Origin: Larix kaempferi
Lineage: Eukaryota; Streptophyta; Pinopsida; Pinales; Pinaceae
NCBI GenBank assembly: GCA_027924585.1
Contig: BSBM01000592.1
Coordinates: 4,570,001-4,634,000, forward strand
Length of the DNA stretch: 64,000 nucleotides
Reading direction: 5' to 3'
The first letter of the stretch is position 1. Each line of letters opens with the position of its first letter. The position numbers and the translations under genes were made by a program. Shown piece after piece: positions 10,487 to 23,190 of the stretch. A model generated the notes under the pieces. The model was not told the origin of the DNA, did no database searches, and was given only the letters and a program-made list of their open reading frames with translations.

Positions 10487-13299
10487 CTAAGTGAGATTCA
10501 CAAGATGTGATACTGCACCAACTTAGTATACCATCTACTGTCAGATCCATATAATCATGCATGCAATCATGTTGTATAGCTAATCGATTTCTCCATCCTT
10601 GAAACTACTGGTCACAGGATCCACATAACATCTGGATTCATTTGGATATAATGGGGCATATACTCTCAAATATCTGGATTCAAACACCATCTATCTTCTT
10701 TTCAAATTGATAACTACTTGGTTATAGAAAGACCAATCCAATCTTAGTAATGCTGGATATGGTATGCTATTGTCTTCTATTTCAATAATATCAAACTCTA
10801 CTAGGCTACGCACACCATCAATACCAACTATTACTCCTTCAAGTCTCCCAATAGGATATATTTTAAGCTGATTTTCTAGTCGTAACTGTACTGGACACCA
10901 AACCATCTTAGGCTTACCCATAGCTTCCCATGTTTTTTTTGGCAATACATTCACATCTAATCCCAAGTCTAATATAACATAATCCATGTCATGTTATCCT
11001 ATTTGTGCACTTAATCTGGATTCCTTACTGGTTCTTCTTCTACACCGAATGTTATTTACTACTTTATATCCTTCCCTTTATTTTACACATTGATCTATTA
11101 TCTTATGTATAGTGTTCACAGCTGATCCATCTTTAAATAATTCCAAGCAACTCTTCAAGAAACTTTCCACAATACTTACCCTTTTCTTTGATTCTCCTGA
11201 AATGGCATAATTGTATATAAGAGGCATGTCATAGACCATATGACCATCCTGAATATCTGGCATACAAGACTCACCTTGCTCCAATTGTCGTATTTCATCT
11301 CACGCATAAACATAAGTTTCCTTTTCCCTCCCAGGATCAAATTTCGGTTAAGATGTCGTTGCCTTCCTAACCAGAGGTATTTTCTGATTCTCCGCACTTG
11401 TTGCATCTACTCCCTTTTTTACTCCTCCATGTGTAACTACAGCTACATTCTTTTGCTCCTCCCAGGGTTCTCCAGCTATCATCTGTACATTTTGGTGTTG
11501 GTTCAGATTTTGATTTTGATTCGAGTTCAGATTCATATTCTCATTTTGATTATGGTTCTAGTTCCTCCTCTCCTGCCATCTAGCCATTAATTGTGGAAAA
11601 TCCTCTATCACATGATCTAACGCACGAAGATATGAATAGGGAGAGTAGGGGTTCATATATTCTCACACAAAATGATCTTCTTGGCCACAATTAAAACATA
11701 TTACAAGGCCCCTTCCTCAGCCATAGCCCACACATCCTCCTCTTTAACATCCTCAGAATCCTCCTCTCCCACCTGGAATATACCCTCCTCTTCCAGCTGG
11801 TGCACTATACTATGTTGATCCTTATATTGTTCCAAGGTCTGCATGGAATCTGTATAAATATAAATTTATTTCCCTCATCATGTCTAGCACGCGGAAATCC
11901 TTTTCATTGTTCCCTATCAATTTACAAAAGTTGTAGAACAAATTCTGAGGTGTATTATGATACGTCTACATATTCAGACTATTATTTCTTGGATGGCCCA
12001 AAACCTTACAGATATCACACTAGGGTTCTCCTCGTGGTCCTGGAACCAACAGATTCAAGTGACCTACTTCCAAATAGTATGCGACCATGGGGAATTATCC
12101 CCTATGATGACCTTCTATATGACAAGTAGTACACCATACCGCTACACGCTTCTCCTTCCCTTTCATAATATCATGTACCTGCAATGTCAACTCCCGTAAT
12201 TGTGATTGAACTTAAGCCATACCTGAATTAGTTTATGTTGTAGGGGAAGCTTCCAATTCCGTCGCTAGTTCCAGTGCATCCCTTTGTGTCATGGGTTCTT
12301 GTTGCGACAATGGTTGATGGATGTGTGGTAATAATGCAACAATAAACCATTCTTTATGTTGCTTCAGATGGACTTTGAAAGGCATCTGATCTAACAATAT
12401 TTTGAATCTTTGATCAAAGCTCCATACAGTTTCATTTGACATTTGTTTAATTTCCTTCAGTTCCGTAATACACTATGACTTGGACATAGGCTTTCGGAAC
12501 TATATTTTGAATGCATCACATATCTGCGTGAGGGTTCTAACTTGTCCCTATGGTATAGAATTTCGATACTTCATATACCAGTGTAATTCCCACTCTCAGA
12601 ATGTATTTCCCAACTGTGTTATGTTTTTAGCTTCATCTTGGACCTACTTTACTTCCCATATATCATTACGTAGAAACAAATGTTGCTTTGGATCTTCATT
12701 TCCATTCCCATAGAATATAGGAATCCTAAGTGTTGGATCTTCCATCTTTCTTGATGTTGTGTTCAGTTGCATAGGATTTGTCTAATAACTTCTACTACCT
12801 TGTCCCTTTTGACTGCTACTACCACTCATTGTTTGCACTAACTAACACTACTTTAGCTACTGAACTAGGTATTACCACTGATGATGGAGATGCACCCAGG
12901 GTCATGGGTTCCACACAAGTCTGGCTTGAAGTAGGGATCCCTTCCTCCTTTCAATTAACCTTAAGAATCACTTCCTTCCATGTACGATTTTCCTTCAATC
13001 AGGTGTTCTGCACAATAATCACTTTCTTTGAACTCACTATACTAATCCTCTCTCTAAGTTGCAGTACTCTTCCTATCTCTCCTACTTTTTCCATTGCGCA
13101 GGAATCCCACTTCTATGTATGTCATACTTTCCCCTTTTAGCATCCTCATCTCAGTTTTTCCACCGTCATCTTTCCTCCCATAATATCAAACCCTCTCTGG
13201 TCATCCCCCAGTTCCCTGATGTGCGCAAAAAAAATAGTGCTAAGATTCCATCGTCATGCAACCCTTGTCGCATAATAACATCTTAATCCACGTAGCTAG
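10487..13299 (-). pseudogene. Gypsy-2 gag carboxyl part, zinc knuckle, protease and post-protease linker
   Basis: Translation leftward gives gag segments (12,442-12,233: WSFDQRFKILLDQMP and HKEWFIVALLPHI), then a zinc knuckle CFNCGQEDHF at about 11,665-11,700 whose last Cys is lost near a stop. An aspartic protease at 10,987-10,691 has DLGLDVNVLPKKTWEAMGKP and PIGRLEGVIVGIDG. DLG at the active site is common in this plant gypsy lineage. Post-protease sequence (ESRYLRVYAPLYP) runs right up to the gypsy-1 LTR. No RT is present; it should lie left of gypsy-1, outside the window. Many stops and shifts indicate an old copy. Confidence 0.82.
13295..13299. repeat. Target-site duplication of LARD (left copy, GCTAG)
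   Basis: GCTAG precedes the left LTR and recurs at 20,583-20,587 after the right LTR. Confidence 0.92.
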
Positions 13300-14900
13300 T
13301 GATGGGAAAATGAATTGTAGCTACAAAATTGAATCCCTTAGATCATTACTTAAATTATCAACCCGGGATTTTGTACAAACTTAAGAGGTTCCATGCACTA
13401 TGTATGCAATTTCAAAGGAATAATTCGTCTAGTAGTATAAGCGAAATCCATTCTAATAACATAAAAGAAATTTAATCTAATAAACAAGAAATGAAATTTA
13501 CTCTAAACCAGAAATGGAATCTAATCTAATCAACCAAGAATATTCTATAGCAAACTTTAAATGATTTCTAACTATGGGTTGTGACAGCATGACATCCAAA
13601 TATTCCACTTGGCACTTAATCTGTTATCAATTCCTTCAATGGAAAGCATAGTGTGACCTTTCTCATTCAGTTGTGATAGATTTCAGTGAAATTCACCTTT
13701 AATCTATCTTCAGGGTATTATATGCAGACATTGAGAAGTTATGAGTTCCATGCAAGTGATCAAAACAAGCATAGGGCTAGGATTAACCAAGTTGAATTAT
13801 GATGAAATCTCATGTGTAAAAGAAATGACATAAACAACATAAATTTTAATCTAATAAACATGAAAGAAATCTATTTTAAAACATGTAAAGAAAATGTCAT
13901 AAGAAACATAAATCCAACTATGGGAAAGATAAACAAAGGAAATATATTCAAAGGAAATGAGAAAAATTGCTAACTCTAGGAAAATTGCAGAATTACTATG
14001 CAAAATATAGAAAACGCAGATTTACTACAAACTATAGAAAAACCATACAACTTCCTACATTCACTGTCACCTGAATTTAAAAACTATCAAATGAAATTAA
14101 AAAATAAAGGGAAACATATGCAAGGTTCCACAGTCCTTCCCTTGAGTGGTACCAACCCAAGGGAGCTCCTGGAACCCCTGCTAAACTAACTAATTCAAAG
14201 ATAAATCGAAACTAGTTTTTTCATTAACAATCTACCTTTAAAAACAGGGCAACAAGCTGCCTCTTACAAATTCGCCCTGAACAGCAAGGGATGACTGGAA
14301 AAATGTTTTAGACAAGAATAATAATTGAATATTCCTTCCATGCTATCAAATTTACTATCATTTTATAAAAATAACTCAAAACTGCCCACGCAATCAGCTC
14401 CTTGATTTGTAGAAGTTGTCCCAGTTAACTAGAAATCTGCATGCAAGTTGGTGGGATTCATTTCCTCTTTAGGAATTTGACATTGGCCTCCATGATTTCA
14501 TATTTTGATGATATTGAGTCCTTATTTATATGCTAGAATCAAGATGGGACTTAATCCCTTAAATATCTCCACCTAACTCTAGTTTGACTAGTGAACTCAT
14601 TGAGAGAGATTGAGCTTATTTTTGCAACTTTAGTTCTTCCACTTTCCTTGATATCTTTTACATCTACAAATCCACCTCAAATAAATAAATATATTGAAAA
14701 ATATTAGCCAATAAATCAAATAAATAAGCAAATTCAATAAAAAAATACTAATCAAATGTCAAAATATTCATTTAGAAATCATGCATAGGCTTTAACGGAT
14801 ATTATCATAAGTTCATCATGAATAACACAAATTAATACCTTTTAGATCCTTAGGTATATCCAATATGTGCCAAATAATGTTCCATTTTAGGGGCCCATCA
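13300..14900 (-). repeat. LARD 3' LTR (1601 bp)
   Basis: It starts TGATGGG and ends CCCATCA. Long matches to 18,962-20,582 include TTAAATTATCAACCCG near the start and CTAACTCTAGTTTGACTAG near 14,575. Confidence 0.93.
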
Positions 14901-14912
14901 TACCCCCAAATT
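14901..14912 (-). other. LARD polypurine tract
   Basis: The minus strand reads AATTTGGGGGTA directly before the 3' LTR. Confidence 0.75.
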
Positions 14913-15389
14913 TAATATTTTGCATGTCCTCATGCAATAATACAACTCCCCAAAGGTTGACCATTGTCATGCAAAATAAAGGATTTATTCCTTCTCGTTG
15001 ACCGTGTCTTTCTTGAAGTATTGAACATGTTGTTTCCTTAGGTAGATGTTGGCCTTGATATTGGATGCCCATATACACATTTCATCCTCTTGAAATATTT
15101 CTTTACCCACTCCTTAATGTTGTAGCATCACTTCCTTGTAGTACTTTGTATTGTATGTTTTCCATGTTGGAGCAATGATCTAAACCAAGGTAGCTGCAAT
15201 ATTTTAGCAAAGGCTTCCTTCTCCTCATATCCTTGTGTTGTTTTATTTTTGTGTCTTTATTTTATTGCTCATGCTTATTTACCTCCATACTTCCTTTATT
15301 CTATTGCGGTTGTCTCTTAGCTTTAACTAGCTTGCAAGGCCAAGGCTCTACATATTCCTCTGTGTCTTTGGTTGTAGGTTAGAGTTCTT

Positions 15390-17620
15390 TGGACTGTTAT
15401 TATAGAAGTCTATTATTTAATTATTTGATTTGCTTCAACATAATAAATTTTGATGAAATTTGTAGAGAAGATAGAAGAATATGTCCTCAATACCTTATAA
15501 AATTTTAGATTATAACTCCAACGCATGAGTGAGAATGGATTGAGACACTAAACCACTCATTTTTTTGAATTTTCTGGACTGCTCTTGTACTGGTTTGTAA
15601 TTAAATTTTATGACCCACTTAATCACAAAATATCTTATTGAAATTTGGAGGGGATATAGAGGATAATTTAATGTAAACCATGTAAAAATTTCAAAGTATC
15701 ATTTGAATGCATCAATGAGTAAGGGTTAAAACATAAGACCACACAATTTTTGTGAATTCTCAGGAATTTTTCTGCAAATTCAATATCATACAGTTTTGAA
15801 GGGTTTGTAGGCTCCCTTCTATTGAATCTATCCCCTATCTTTGTAGTTAATTAGCCTTTTATACCAGACGGTGTATCCTTTCTAGGGGTCTTCCTTACTT
15901 TTTTCTTCTATTTTCTTATCCTTTGTTGTTCGATTTCTCTTGACTTCTACTTTCTTCTCATCTCTTATTGCAGTTCCATTTACTCTACCTCCTTTCCTTG
16001 CAACTGTATTTTTCTTGTCATTTTGATGTATAAAAAAAAATGTAGAAAGATCTTGAGGAATAATCCCATTGGGAATTTATAAGAGAAGTAGAAGAATTCA
16101 AAAGTATTCCCAAAATGTTTCTCATGAATACTGCTAAAATACTCATGATTGCCTCTTTCTTGAATCAAGATTCCACTCATATTATCTAAAACCTTATGCA
16201 CATCAATTGCTAAAATACTCATGATTGCCTCTTTCTTGAATCAAGATTCCACTCATATTATCTAAAACCTTATGCACATCAATTTATATATGCATTCAAA
16301 ACATTGCAACAAACCAACCTGCTCCCCAACTTAAATTTCGATGCCCCCATCGAAAAGTTAATTTGAACTTAGGATAGGATATAATTCATGCATGCATTGA
16401 AATATGAATAAATTGACACAAGATAGTAATTTACCTCATTGCTTAACACTTAGATGTCGCATGCAGGTCTAGGGGATGGTGCTTGATTGCGTTTTCATTT
16501 TCTGGATATGCTCTTTTACATGATCTATTGAGATTTTTTTTTTTTGTGGAGTTGGAGGTTTCAAAATAAATCTCTTGGAACATTTTGTTGGCTTGCTTGA
16601 TGATACGTGGTTGTCTCACTTGATGATATGCAGGCTCGATTCATGATATTTGGCTAGCTCACTTGATAAAACCTTGGATTTGTGCTTTGAACAGAGCTAT
16701 TGGAGTCCTCATACTCATAACCTATTTTCCTCTTTAAATACATGTGTTGTTTTTCATGTAGGAATACTTAATTGATCATGTGAACTGATATGATTAAAAA
16801 TAGATTCTCTTTGAATTGATATTGATGAGTGCCCCTTGAAAACCCTACGGCATGCCCCTCGTAGATTGATCATTTTTGTTCTCAATTATATTTTTCTGCC
16901 TTGTGCCCATGAAGGCCTGTAATTGAATTATTTGAAACCTCCATACAACTTAGTTTTTGATAAAATTCATGAGGTATTATAAGAGAATGTCCTATATATC
17001 CTGTAAAAATTTCAAGCCTTTATTCCATGTCATTAAGGATTAATGATCAAAATACTAACATGTGTCAGATTTTCCTTTGAATCCCTATGATTCATGTAGG
17101 TGAATCTATTTAAATTATTTGACCCGCTTATACTCACTATTTTGTGATTAAATTTTGTATAGAGGTAGATAAGGATTTCCTCTCTGCTCTGTAAAAAATT
17201 CAGACCTTCTTTCCAAACCAACAGTGAGCATGAGTAGAAATAATGCACACATGTAAAAAATTCTGCAATATTTTGGAACTTTATGGGCTGATTTGTACAT
17301 GACTGTAATTAATTTTATACGCCACTTAAACTTAAATTTTTTTTATGAAATTGGGGTGATAGATAAACATGTTCCATACACCCTCAATTTTTTTCAAACC
17401 TTTATTCGAATTTAGGAGAGAGTAACGAGAAGAACATCATACCTATATCAGAATTGTCCTCAAATCTACAGCTTTTCGTAGAGGACTGTAATTGAATTTT
17501 TACCCCCCTTAAACTCATCCATTTCTCATGAAATTATATGGGGAGATGATTAATATGTCCTTTACACCCTTGAATTTTTCTAGCCTCTGATATGAAACGA
17601 TTTGGTATTAATATTCAAGA
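15390..17620 (-). repeat. Degenerate ~190-bp repeat units inside LARD
   Basis: Units opening with TGTAATT(G)AATTTT and containing ATGAAATT, then ATGTCCT-TA-ACCCT, then an AAAATTTCAA-CCTTT section recur near 15,400, 15,593, 16,918, 17,110, 17,304 and 17,487. The spacings in the right-hand block are 192, 194 and 183. Divergence between units is high. They fill much of the internal region in place of coding sequence. Confidence 0.75.
16132..16283. repeat. Perfect 76-bp tandem duplication inside LARD
   Basis: Two copies, 16,132-16,207 and 16,208-16,283, are identical by eye. Each starts TGCTAAAATACTCATG and ends GCACATCAAT. In an element whose LTRs are heavily diverged, this must be a later local event. 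Confidence 0.95.
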
Positions 17621-18938
17621 CAACCAAACCATACCGCTCAAATGCTTTTGTTTTTATTTCTCCTTAGGAAATGAAGATGAATACTTGCCATATCTTGCAT
17701 TCAAGTTCTTTTCTCTTGCATGGGATTGTACTCATTGATGTATATTTACTAATCCTTTTCATGATGACCTGTGAGAGCAAGTGTGAAGAGTTCCTTGTAC
17801 AAATAAATCTTTATTTTTTTTTTCATTTTCGCTTTTTTTCTTAGAGCAAGGGCGCCAGTGCTAGTTTTCACCAATGCTCTGCCTCATGGTGCCATTGTTG
17901 GTTTTCACCAAGAATATTTTTTTATTTCTACGGACCTTTACCCACCTCAAAGGATGTTTTCAAGCAAATACCTATCCTAGGCACCTTACAGAGGTTTTCG
18001 CCACATGAATTTTGTATTCTTTCTTTTATTTTTCTTCTCTTTTTTGTTCACAAAAACAAATCTACCTACCCTATCCTTCTTGGAAAATATTACCTGTCGT
18101 ATCAAGTATAGGAATACTTCCAATGCATCTACTTGCATAGTATAATCTTGAGTGAACTCATATCTAGGTTTGAAAAATGTACCTCAATCGATGCAAGGAT
18201 ATGAGGGACCAACTACACAAGTGGATAAGGTGACAAGAAATGCTAAAGATTGGAGTGGTACTATTCATTGACGATTGTTCGAAACCAAGACTCAATGTAG
18301 TCATGATATCTCTGGCTCTCTTGTGCTTTGATAATGATTTGAAAGTATTCCTCCTTCCGGTAATGATGTTCTTTTGAGACTTGTCCATTTCTCTCTTGAA
18401 TGCACAATGAATCTGGTGACAAGTATGCAATAAATTCCTCAACTTTAGGCTCTAATGTTTTCTCCACATCAAGTTTTCTCCATATATCATCGATTTCATT
18501 TGTATGCATGAAAGGATGGATAAGATAAAAGCATAAATATTCATTTTCTATCACTTGCATGGATAGATGGATGAGAAAAAAATATTCCTCATGGATTCCA
18601 TGATCCACTTCATTGAAATATAAAGGAAAAGGAAAAAATTCATCATCTTCTTGTGGAACTTTCTCATGGATCCTTTCTTTTATGGCTTCCTGGGATGAAA
18701 ATCTATCTCTATTTATATCTCTTGGCTTTCAACATGAATTTGAGAAAATATTTGTAGCAATTCCTCCTCCTTTCTTCAAAACCTTCTTTAGCATATTCCT
18801 ATCCATGAGTTCCTGCTTCAACATACACCAAAACATTGGGGATTTGATACATATAAATCATATGGATGCATGTAAGATAATGTTTTATTATTATTTTCTA
18901 ATAAAACTTCAAACTATTCCTAATACAACCTTAGCACC
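17621..18938 (-). other. LARD internal region without recognisable coding
   Basis: This is AT-rich sequence with CT-rich blocks. The longest open frames (for example minus strand 18,608-18,261) show no retroelement domain or known fold, and I treat them as chance. Confidence 0.6.
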
Positions 18939-18956
18939 TCCCCAGCAATGGCGCCA
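18939..18956 (-). other. LARD primer-binding site (tRNA-Asp type)
   Basis: The minus strand reads TGGCGCCATTGCTGGGGA, close to the complement of the plant tRNA-Asp 3' end used by Athila and Tat gypsy elements. It sits five bases from the LTR. Confidence 0.88.
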
Positions 18957-18961
18957 AAAAG

Positions 18962-20582
18962 TGACCAGCCAATGAATTATAGCTACAAAACTAAATCCTG
19001 TAGCTCATTACTTAAATTATCAACCCGAGAGTTCGTACAAACTTAAGAGGTACCATGCACTATGTATGTAGTTGCAACAAAATAATTCATCCCATAGTAT
19101 AAGTGAAATATATTCTAACAACATAAAATAAATTTAATCTAATAAACAAGAAATGAAATCTACTCTAAACCGAAAATGAAATCTAATCTAATCAACCAAG
19201 AAGCATCTATAACAAACTTTAAATGATTTCTAACTATGGGTTGTGAGAGTATGAAATCCATATATTCCACTTGGCACTTAATTTGTTATAAGTTCCTTCA
19301 GGGGCAAGCATAGGGTGACCTTTCTCATTCAGTTGTGATTGAAATCTTTCAGTGAAATTCACCTTTACTCTATCTTCAGGGTACTAGATGCAAACATTGA
19401 GAAGATATGAGTTCCATGCAAGTGATAAAAACAAGCCGAGGGATAGCATTAACCAAGTTGAATTATGATGCAATCTCATGTGTAAAAGAAATTACATAAG
19501 CAACATAAATTTTAATCTAATAAACATGAAAGAAATATATTCTAAAACATGTAAAGAAAATGACATAAGCAACATAAATCTAACTATGGGAAAGATAAAC
19601 AAAGGAAATTGATTCAAAGGAAATGAGAAAAGCTGATAACTCTAGGAAAGATGAAAAATTACCATGCAAAATACAGAAAATGTAGATTTACTACAAATTG
19701 TATAAAAAACGTACAGATTCCTGCATTCACTATAATCCAAATTTAAAAACTATCAAATGAAATGCATGACTAAAGGGAAAGGTATTAAAGGTTCCAAATT
19801 CCTTCCCTTGATTGGGCCCAACCCAAGGGATCTCATGGAACCCCTACTAGAAACTAACTAATTCAAAGATAAATCGAAACTAGTTTTTTCATTAACAATT
19901 TGTCATTAAAAACAAGGCAGCAAGCTGCCTCTTACAAATTCGCCTTGAACAAGAAGGGATGAATGGAAAAATGTTTGAGATAAGAATAATAATTCAATAT
20001 TCTTTCCATGCTATCAAAATTACTAGCATTTATACAGAGATAGCTCAAAACCTCCCATGCAATCAGGTCCTGGATTTGTGGAAGCTATCCCAGTTAACTA
20101 GAAATCTGCATGCAAGTTGGTGGGATTTATTTCCTCTTTAGTAATTCAACTTTGGCCTCCATGATTTTGTATTTGGATGATCTTGAGTCCTTCTTTATGT
20201 GTTGGAATCTCGTGAGAATGAATATGGGACTTAATCCCTTAATTCTCTCCACCTAACTCTAGTTTGACTAGTGAACTCATTGAGAGAGATTGAGCTGATT
20301 TTGGAAACTTTAGTTCTTCCACTTTGTTGGATATCTTTTACATCTACAAATCACCATAAATCAAGAAATATTTTGACAAATATTAGCCAATAAATCAAAA
20401 GAATAAGAAAATTAAGTATAGAATACTAATCAAATGTCAAAATATTCATTTAATGATCATGCATAGGCTTTAATGGAGATTATCATATATAAGTTCACCT
20501 TGAATAACACAAATTAATACTTTTTATCTCCTTAGGTATCTCCAAGATGGTCCAAATAATGTTCCATTTTAGGGTCCCATTA
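18962..20582 (-). repeat. LARD 5' LTR (1621 bp)
   Basis: It starts TGACCAG and ends CCCATTA, each end diverged from the TGATGGG/CCCATCA pair of the other copy. It is followed by GCTAG, the second target-site copy. Confidence 0.92.
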
Positions 20583-20587
20583 GCTAG

Positions 20588-21055
20588 TCGACCAATATAT
20601 CGTCCACGCGGTCCCTTCAAGAACTTTCTCTCTGCATCACAATAGGATCTTGTCCCACTTATGGAAAACTCAAAAATGTACCCTTCCAATACACTCTCTA
20701 TCCAGAAATCAATTGCATGTGATATAGGGTTACTCACAGTTTTATATCATTGGATCTATTCAGGGATCCAATTTCTCATAATCGCATAATTATATCTTGG
20801 ATTCTTATCCACCAATCTAAGCAACGAATCTGCTAGTGCTGTAGGGAACTCACAGAAAAATATTTCATGGAACTTTGAAAATACAAACCTTCCCAACCAG
20901 ACCTCTTCACTTAATCCTAGATTAGGGTTATGTTCTCGTGCAAACTCGCATTGTTTCTCATCTAGCCACTGATTTATCTCTTGTCTAGTTGGCCTCCACA
21001 TCCCCTTTAATATCGGATCCGGGTCCTGGAAACAGAACCATTTGTTGGCACGCAA
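20588..21055 (-). pseudogene. Gypsy-2 gag amino-terminal part
   Basis: A leftward frame starts at an ATG at 21,055 (MRANKWFCF, then MWRPTRQEINQWLDEKQ and LADSLLRLVDKNPRYNYA). After two stops near 20,750 it continues in the same frame (SNPISHAIDFWIESVLEGYI) to the LARD insertion. Reading past the insertion at 13,299 stays open for more than 20 codons in the same phase, so both parts belong to one gag. I recognise no named domain, so the gag call rests on position upstream of the knuckle and protease. Confidence 0.7.
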
Positions 21056-21818
21056 AGGGCAGACCCAAGTTCTAACATGAAAATACCAATAAAGCCCCTA
21101 GATACTGGCCCATACGGCATCACCTATTAAACAAATGAAGTCTCATCCGAAGCATTTGAGCGGGAATGTAGGAACCATGTCTCTACAGACATGAAGGGTC
21201 GGGAGGAAATTGTATCATATCTGCGCACATGTATCAAATTTCTAACAGCATAATAAACATAAGCATATTTAGATCTATCATTCAGAAACACTATCCATAA
21301 TTTGAACTAGCATCCATAACATCATATTCAGAATCTTTCAAAAGCATTCAACAGTGCACAAACAAGGTCTCCAAAACATCTTCAGTAGATTATCAGTTAT
21401 CCATAACTGTACATATCATATGCACTGCAGGATAGAATCCCGAGACAATAATATCACATTAGTTCTCTTATCTCTCCCTCTTCTATGACTTCTCTTTTCA
21501 TATACCTTGATCAATCTCTCTATCTATCTATATACTTCCTATTTATAGTTTTTATAGTGGGGGACCAAATCCCACAAACAGACCAAAAATATGTCTAAAG
21601 GACCAAAACCCTAACTACTTTCCATATTTTGCGCTCTTCCCCCCATTTGCTTCATGTGTGTGGTCCACATCCTTGCCTGAATTCTCCAAAACTGGTCCCT
21701 TCTTGATCCCACTCCAACAAGATGCAAAAAAAAATTAAAAAAATCTAGAAATCATTTTATACATGCAGCTACACCAATTCTAGATCTTGATCAACAATGG
21801 GAGTAGGTCTTCAAAAAT
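21056..21818 (-). other. Gypsy-2 leader
   Basis: This is noncoding sequence between the primer-binding site and the gag start. It includes a CTCTCTATCTATCTATATA tract near 21,510. Confidence 0.5.
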
Positions 21819-21830
21819 GTTTTGATACCA
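21819..21830 (-). other. Degenerate primer-binding site, probably of gypsy-2
   Basis: The minus strand reads TGGTATCAAAAC, a mutated initiator tRNA-Met site. It is followed directly by a TGTTCAAC sequence suited to an LTR edge. Confidence 0.6.
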
Positions 21831-22290
21831 TGTTCAACTAAAACAAAGTTTTTCCACACAAGTTGAACACATTAAGAAACCACTCACAAAAGAAAATCAT
21901 AATTAAACACACCGATGTTTTTAAGTGGTTAAAACCCTTAGAGAGGGAAACAATCCATGACCCTAGCCAAATAGCTACTTGAGGTAATATATTAATGCAA
22001 AATAAAAGAGAATTTACATATTAATTTCTCACAATTGATCATCAATAAAATGACCCTTCATGCATTTTAAATATAGATCATGGATCAATCAAGTGTTAAG
22101 CCATGGAATAACCATTAAGATCGAGGTGAGGATGAACCATCGGGTCACTTTATGTCTATAACATATCATTACCATCGAATTACATAAGTAAAAATGCATA
22201 TTAATGCACACTAAAGAAACATATTTTACTTAAAGACACATTAGATCAAGTTGATTTTAACCGACTCCAAAGTGTCTAAATATCGTAGTA
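21831..22290 (-). repeat. Probable 5' LTR of gypsy-2 (outer end not determined)
   Basis: It begins TGTTCAACT just beyond the primer-binding site. The first 40 bp form an inverted repeat (TGTTCAACT ... AAGTTGAACA, to 21,870). No second LTR is in the window, so the outer boundary is a guess based on a change to plainer AT-rich sequence. Confidence 0.4.
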
Positions 22291-22625
22291 GTTAGATTGA
22301 GTGATTATTTGTTTTGAATTGCAAGATGAAAGTCATAGAATCAAGTCCCTGGATTGGTTTCCTTTTTGAATAGTGTGGACCTCATTTGATGTACCCACCA
22401 AGTTAGGTTGTCATGTATAAAGAATTTTCTATCTTGTACATTTTGTAAAAACAATTCTCCATTTATAAATACTTAAAAACACTTTTAAATTTTAAATAAC
22501 AAATTAGTATATAATTATAATATAAAATTTAAATTTAAATGGTAAAAAAGGTAATCATTCACTACTCTCTTTAGACATAAGATTAAAATGATAGGTTATT
22601 AAGGGAAACTTCTAGAGAGAGACAA

Positions 22626-22773
22626 GTTGATGAATTATTTATGCATGTTTTATGTGAGTAAAATATGTAGAGAATGCTTTATTGCATGGATAAAAAAAAG
22701 TTGATGAATTATTTATGTATGTTTTATGTGAGTAAAATATGTAGAGAATTCTTTATTGCATGGATAAAAAAAT
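22626..22773. repeat. 74-bp tandem duplication in AT-rich spacer
   Basis: Copies start at 22,626 and 22,700 with GTTGATGAATTATTTATG and end in an A-run after TTGCATGGAT. They show only about two base differences. Confidence 0.92.
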
Positions 22774-22859
22774 TATGTAAAAAAAAAGATAAAAGTTAAT
22801 TTTAGCTTTTAACATATGGACCAAGTTAGTGGAAGAATGTATATATTTTTAAGTGGGTT

Positions 22860-23190
22860 TTTTTTAAAGGGGTTGGATTTAATAGTAAGGAGAGAGGGGT
22901 TTCTATCTTTTTGTAAGATAAGATATTTGGTATGGTATATTTAAAGGGGGGTTGGATTTAATGATAAGGAGCGAGAGTGTTTATCATTTGGCATATGTGG
23001 TCTTTTTTTTTGGAGTTAAGGGTTAATGAGATAATGATCAACTATATGGTTGTATCAAAATAATATATTAAATAATATTATTGCATATATAAGTAGATGA
23101 TGGCTCATTTTCATGTTCTTAAATTTAACTATTTAAAAAGGTTGGAATTAATGGTAAGTAGTAAGGATTTTTTCTATTCGGCAAGATTAA
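22860..23190. repeat. Dispersed TTTAAAGGGGTTGGATTTAAT motif, three copies
   Basis: Variants begin near 22,863, 22,940 and 23,132, each followed by a TAAGGAG/TAAGTAG word and a TTTCTAT or TTTATC run. The intervening sequence is AT-rich and unassigned. Confidence 0.65.

Larger units (their letters stand above)
13300..20582 (-). mobile_element. LARD-type non-autonomous LTR element (1.6-kb LTRs, no coding internal region)
   Basis: Two LTRs of 1601 and 1621 bp flank a 4.06-kb internal region in which I find no gag, protease, RT or integrase motif on either strand. A primer-binding site matching tRNA-Asp, a polypurine tract, TGATGGG/CCCATCA terminal inverted repeats and a GCTAG target duplication prove retrotransposition. 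It was therefore mobilised by proteins from another element. tRNA-Asp priming points to a Tat/Athila-type gypsy helper (inference). LTRs differ by roughly 10-15% over the parts I aligned, so it is old. It interrupts gypsy-2 gag, whose frame continues on both sides. Confidence 0.92.
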
